Position numbers and translations under genes: made by a program
The notes under the pieces: model-generated
Database searches by the model: none
Told to the model about the DNA's origin: nothing
The model's input: only the letters and a program-made list of their open reading frames with translations
Part shown: in pieces, positions 6,156-8,045 of the stretch
Layout: each line of letters begins with the position of its first letter
Position numbering within the stretch: position 1 is the stretch's first letter
Assembly (NCBI GenBank): GCA_964470865.1
Contig: CAYYFR010000245.1
Coordinates: 1 to 8,045, forward strand
Source of the DNA: JAEUOS01 sp964470865
Lineage (GTDB): Bacteria; Pseudomonadota; Gammaproteobacteria; Burkholderiales; JAEUOS01
Direction: 5' to 3'
Length of the DNA: 8,045 bases

Positions 6156-7145
6156 ATGAGCAGCACCGCACCTGCAGCTTTCAAGACACGGCGCGAGTTT
6201 CTGATCGCCGCGGGCGCCGCCCTGGTACCCGGCGCGACCCTGGCACAGGAATATCCCTCCAAGACCATCCGCATCGTCTCGCCCTTCTCGCCCGGCGCCA
6301 CCTCCGACCTGGTGGCGCGCGCCATCGGGCCGGCGCTGGCTGCGGCCTGGGGAGTCGCGGTGGTGGCCGAGAACAAGCCCGGCGGCGGTGGCATCGTCGG
6401 CGCGGATTTCGTCGCCAAGGCGGCGCCGGACGGGCATACGCTGCTGGTGGCGGCGGCGGCCATCGGCGTGATTCCGGCCTTGCACGCCAAGCTGCCGTTC
6501 GAGCTCTATCGCGACCTGCAGCCGATCACCCTGGTCGGCACCGTGCCGTTCATGATGCTGGTGCACCCCTCGGTTCCGGCCAGGACGGTGCAGGAGTTCG
6601 TAGCCTATGCGAAGGCCAATCCGGCCAAGGTCAATTTCAGTTCGGGCGGCAACGGCACCATCCCGCACATGGGTGGCGCATTGCTCAACCTGCGCGCCGG
6701 ACTCGCCATGCCGCATGTGCCTTTCAAGGGCGGTGCCGATTCGCTCACCGCGCTTCTGGGCGGCCAGGTGCAGATGACCATCGACGGCGGCCCGCACGTG
6801 CTGGGCCACATTCGCTCAGGCGCTCTGCGCATGCTGGCGGTGGCTACGCCGCAACGCCTGGCGGAATTTGCCGACACCCCGACGATTGCCGAATCCGGCT
6901 TTGCCGGCTTCGAGAGCAACGCCTGGCAATCGATGTGGGTGACCGGCGGCACCGCGCCGGCGACGGCACGCAAGATCGCCACCGAGGTCATGCGCATCAT
7001 CCGCACGCCCGAAATGAGCGAGCGCCTGAAGGCCATGGGCATGCAGCCGATCGGCAGCACCGCGGAGGAAGCGGAGAAGTTCATCCGCGCCGAGACCGCC
7101 AAGTGGGGCGCGGTGATCAAGGCCTCGGGCGCCAAGGCGGAGTGA
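6156..7145 (+). CDS. Bug/TctC-family substrate-binding protein with Tat-type signal (receptor 4)
   Basis: This 329-residue receptor of the Bug family has a leader with the twin-arginine motif T11-R-R-E-F-L-I17, then a moderately hydrophobic run and TLAQ, with cleavage probable after A30. This fits Tat export, in which the protein crosses the membrane already folded. The mature portion shows FSPGATSDLVARAIG (44-58, D51), NKPGGGGIVGADF, KAAPDGHTLL, and HVPFKGGADSLTALLGGQV (187-205). Compared with receptors 2 and 3, the ligand loop is PGATSD rather than PGGGSD, and VPYKGGAPA becomes VPFKGGADS, so the binding pocket may differ. It is followed after 8 bases by an aldo/keto reductase gene, which suggests co-transcription and a link to sugar oxidation. 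The ligand is unknown. Confidence 0.94.
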   Translation: MSSTAPAAFKTRREFLIAAGAALVPGATLAQEYPSKTIRIVSPFSPGATSDLVARAIGPALAAAWGVAVVAENKPGGGGIVGADFVAKAAPDGHTLLVAAAAIGVIPALHAKLPFELYRDLQPITLVGTVPFMMLVHPSVPARTVQEFVAYAKANPAKVNFSSGGNGTIPHMGGALLNLRAGLAMPHVPFKGGADSLTALLGGQVQMTIDGGPHVLGHIRSGALRMLAVATPQRLAEFADTPTIAESGFAGFESNAWQSMWVTGGTAPATARKIATEVMRIIRTPEMSERLKAMGMQPIGSTAEEAEKFIRAETAKWGAVIKASGAKAE

Positions 7146-7153
7146 AGACGAGC

Positions 7154-8045
7154 ATGGCCATGGCGCGCCGCCCCCTGGGCCAGTCGGGCATCAGCATGCC
7201 CCTGTTGGCCTTCGGCGCCAGTGGTCTGGGCAAGACCACGCCCGCGGCCGCCATCGAAACCGTGCACGCTGCACTCGCCGCCGGCATCGATCACATCGAC
7301 ACCGCGCCCTTCTATGGCCTGGGCGGGAGCGAGCGACGGCTGCGCCCGGCGCTGGCGCAGACAACGCTGCCGTTCACCCTGTCAACCAAGGTCGGACGCT
7401 TGCTGCGGCCCGGCAGCGACGGCCAGATGCAGCCGATCTACGACTACTCCCGTGCTGGCGCCGAGCGCTCGCTCGACGAAAGTTGCGTGCGCCTGGGCCG
7501 CGATCGGGTCGACCTGGCGATCCTGCACGATGTGAGCCGGCGCTTTCACGGCGCGCGCACCGACGCGGTGTTCGATGAGGCCATGGCCGGTGCCTACCGC
7601 GCAATGGACGACTGGCGCCGCGCCGGCACGGTCAAGGCCATTGGCATCGGCGTCAACGACTGCGCGACCTGCCTGCGCGCCCTGCGCGAAGCCGACTTCG
7701 ACTTCCTGCTGCTGGCCGGACGCATCACCCTGCTTGACCAGGAAGGCTTCGACCAGGTGCTGCCGGAGGCGCAGGGGCGCGGAGTCGGCGTGATCGCTGC
7801 GGCACCATTCAACTCCGGCATTCTGGCCATTGGTGCGCGGCCAGGTGCCACCTACTTCTACGAGCCGGCGTCGCCCGAGATCATGGAGCGCACGCGGCGC
7901 ATTGAAGCGGTGTGCGCGCGCCATCATGTGCCATTGCCGGCGGCGGCTCTGCAGCTACCCTTGCTGCATCCGGCGGTCAGCAGCGTTCTGGCCGGCTATC
8001 GCAGCGTGGAAGAAGTGCAGCAGAACGTCACGAATGCGCGGCACG
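7154..8045 (+). CDS. Aldo/keto reductase, L-fucose / D-threo-aldose 1-dehydrogenase-like (truncated at right edge)
   Basis: The frame stays open to the end of the window, giving 297 codons with no stop, so the C-terminus is missing. The product is predicted to oxidise an aldose at C1 to the lactone with NAD(P), in the cytoplasm. The AKR tetrad is visible: D49 and Y54 in DTAPFYGLGGSERRL (49-63), K79 in STKVGRLLRP (77-86), and H125 in LAILHD (121-126). LAGRITLLDQ (187-196) and APFNSGILA (217-225) are typical of the D-threo-aldose / L-fucose dehydrogenase and pyridoxal 4-dehydrogenase branch. ATG 7154 is used as start; ATG 7160 and GTG 7142 are alternatives. GGAG at 7139-7142, inside the end of receptor 4, is 11 bases upstream, which suggests translational coupling. 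The sugar context favours an aldose dehydrogenase over a pyridoxal one. Confidence 0.88.
   Translation, partial: MAMARRPLGQSGISMPLLAFGASGLGKTTPAAAIETVHAALAAGIDHIDTAPFYGLGGSERRLRPALAQTTLPFTLSTKVGRLLRPGSDGQMQPIYDYSRAGAERSLDESCVRLGRDRVDLAILHDVSRRFHGARTDAVFDEAMAGAYRAMDDWRRAGTVKAIGIGVNDCATCLRALREADFDFLLLAGRITLLDQEGFDQVLPEAQGRGVGVIAAAPFNSGILAIGARPGATYFYEPASPEIMERTRRIEAVCARHHVPLPAAALQLPLLHPAVSSVLAGYRSVEEVQQNVTNARH

Overview
The window is GC-rich DNA with a strong preference for G or C at the third codon position. It carries four periplasmic receptors of the Bug/TctC family, the solute-binding proteins of tripartite tricarboxylate transporters (TTT). Such receptors are massively expanded in Bordetella, Achromobacter, Cupriavidus, Variovorax and relatives. 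I therefore infer a betaproteobacterium of the order Burkholderiales; the genus cannot be read from the sequence.

Layout: every convincing gene is on the + strand. A possible C-terminal tail of an upstream gene ends at position 44. About 400 bases with no recognisable gene follow. Then come a type I sulfatase or phosphonate monoester hydrolase-like enzyme without a signal peptide (445-1965), a first Bug receptor (2044-3024), an aldose 1-epimerase-like protein (3117-4040), three further Bug receptors (4097-5089, 5154-6125, 6156-7145), and an aldo/keto reductase of the L-fucose / D-threo-aldose dehydrogenase type (7154 to beyond the right edge). Gaps between the genes are 8 to 92 bases and I see no convincing terminator between them, so the block is probably one operon.

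How the genes may work together (inference): the receptors would bind organic or sugar acids in the periplasm. Inside the cell, the sulfatase-like enzyme could remove a sulfate (or phosphonate) ester, the epimerase-like protein could interconvert sugar anomers, and the aldo/keto reductase could oxidise the sugar to its lactone with NAD(P). This resembles non-phosphorylating L-fucose or L-galactose type catabolism, possibly adapted to a sulfated or otherwise charged sugar. No TctA/TctB membrane subunits lie in the window, so the receptors must use a permease encoded elsewhere or have another role such as sensing.

Points worth attention: four divergent Bug receptors interleaved with sugar enzymes; one of them with a twin-arginine (Tat) leader while the others look Sec-dependent; strong Shine-Dalgarno sites on the receptors but weak or absent ones on the enzymes; a predicted cytoplasmic sulfatase with an altered LTG element; an epimerase homologue apparently missing one expected catalytic histidine; and a 9-base tandem repeat that contains the amber stop of the first receptor. 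I found no tRNA, rRNA, CRISPR array, insertion sequence or prophage gene.
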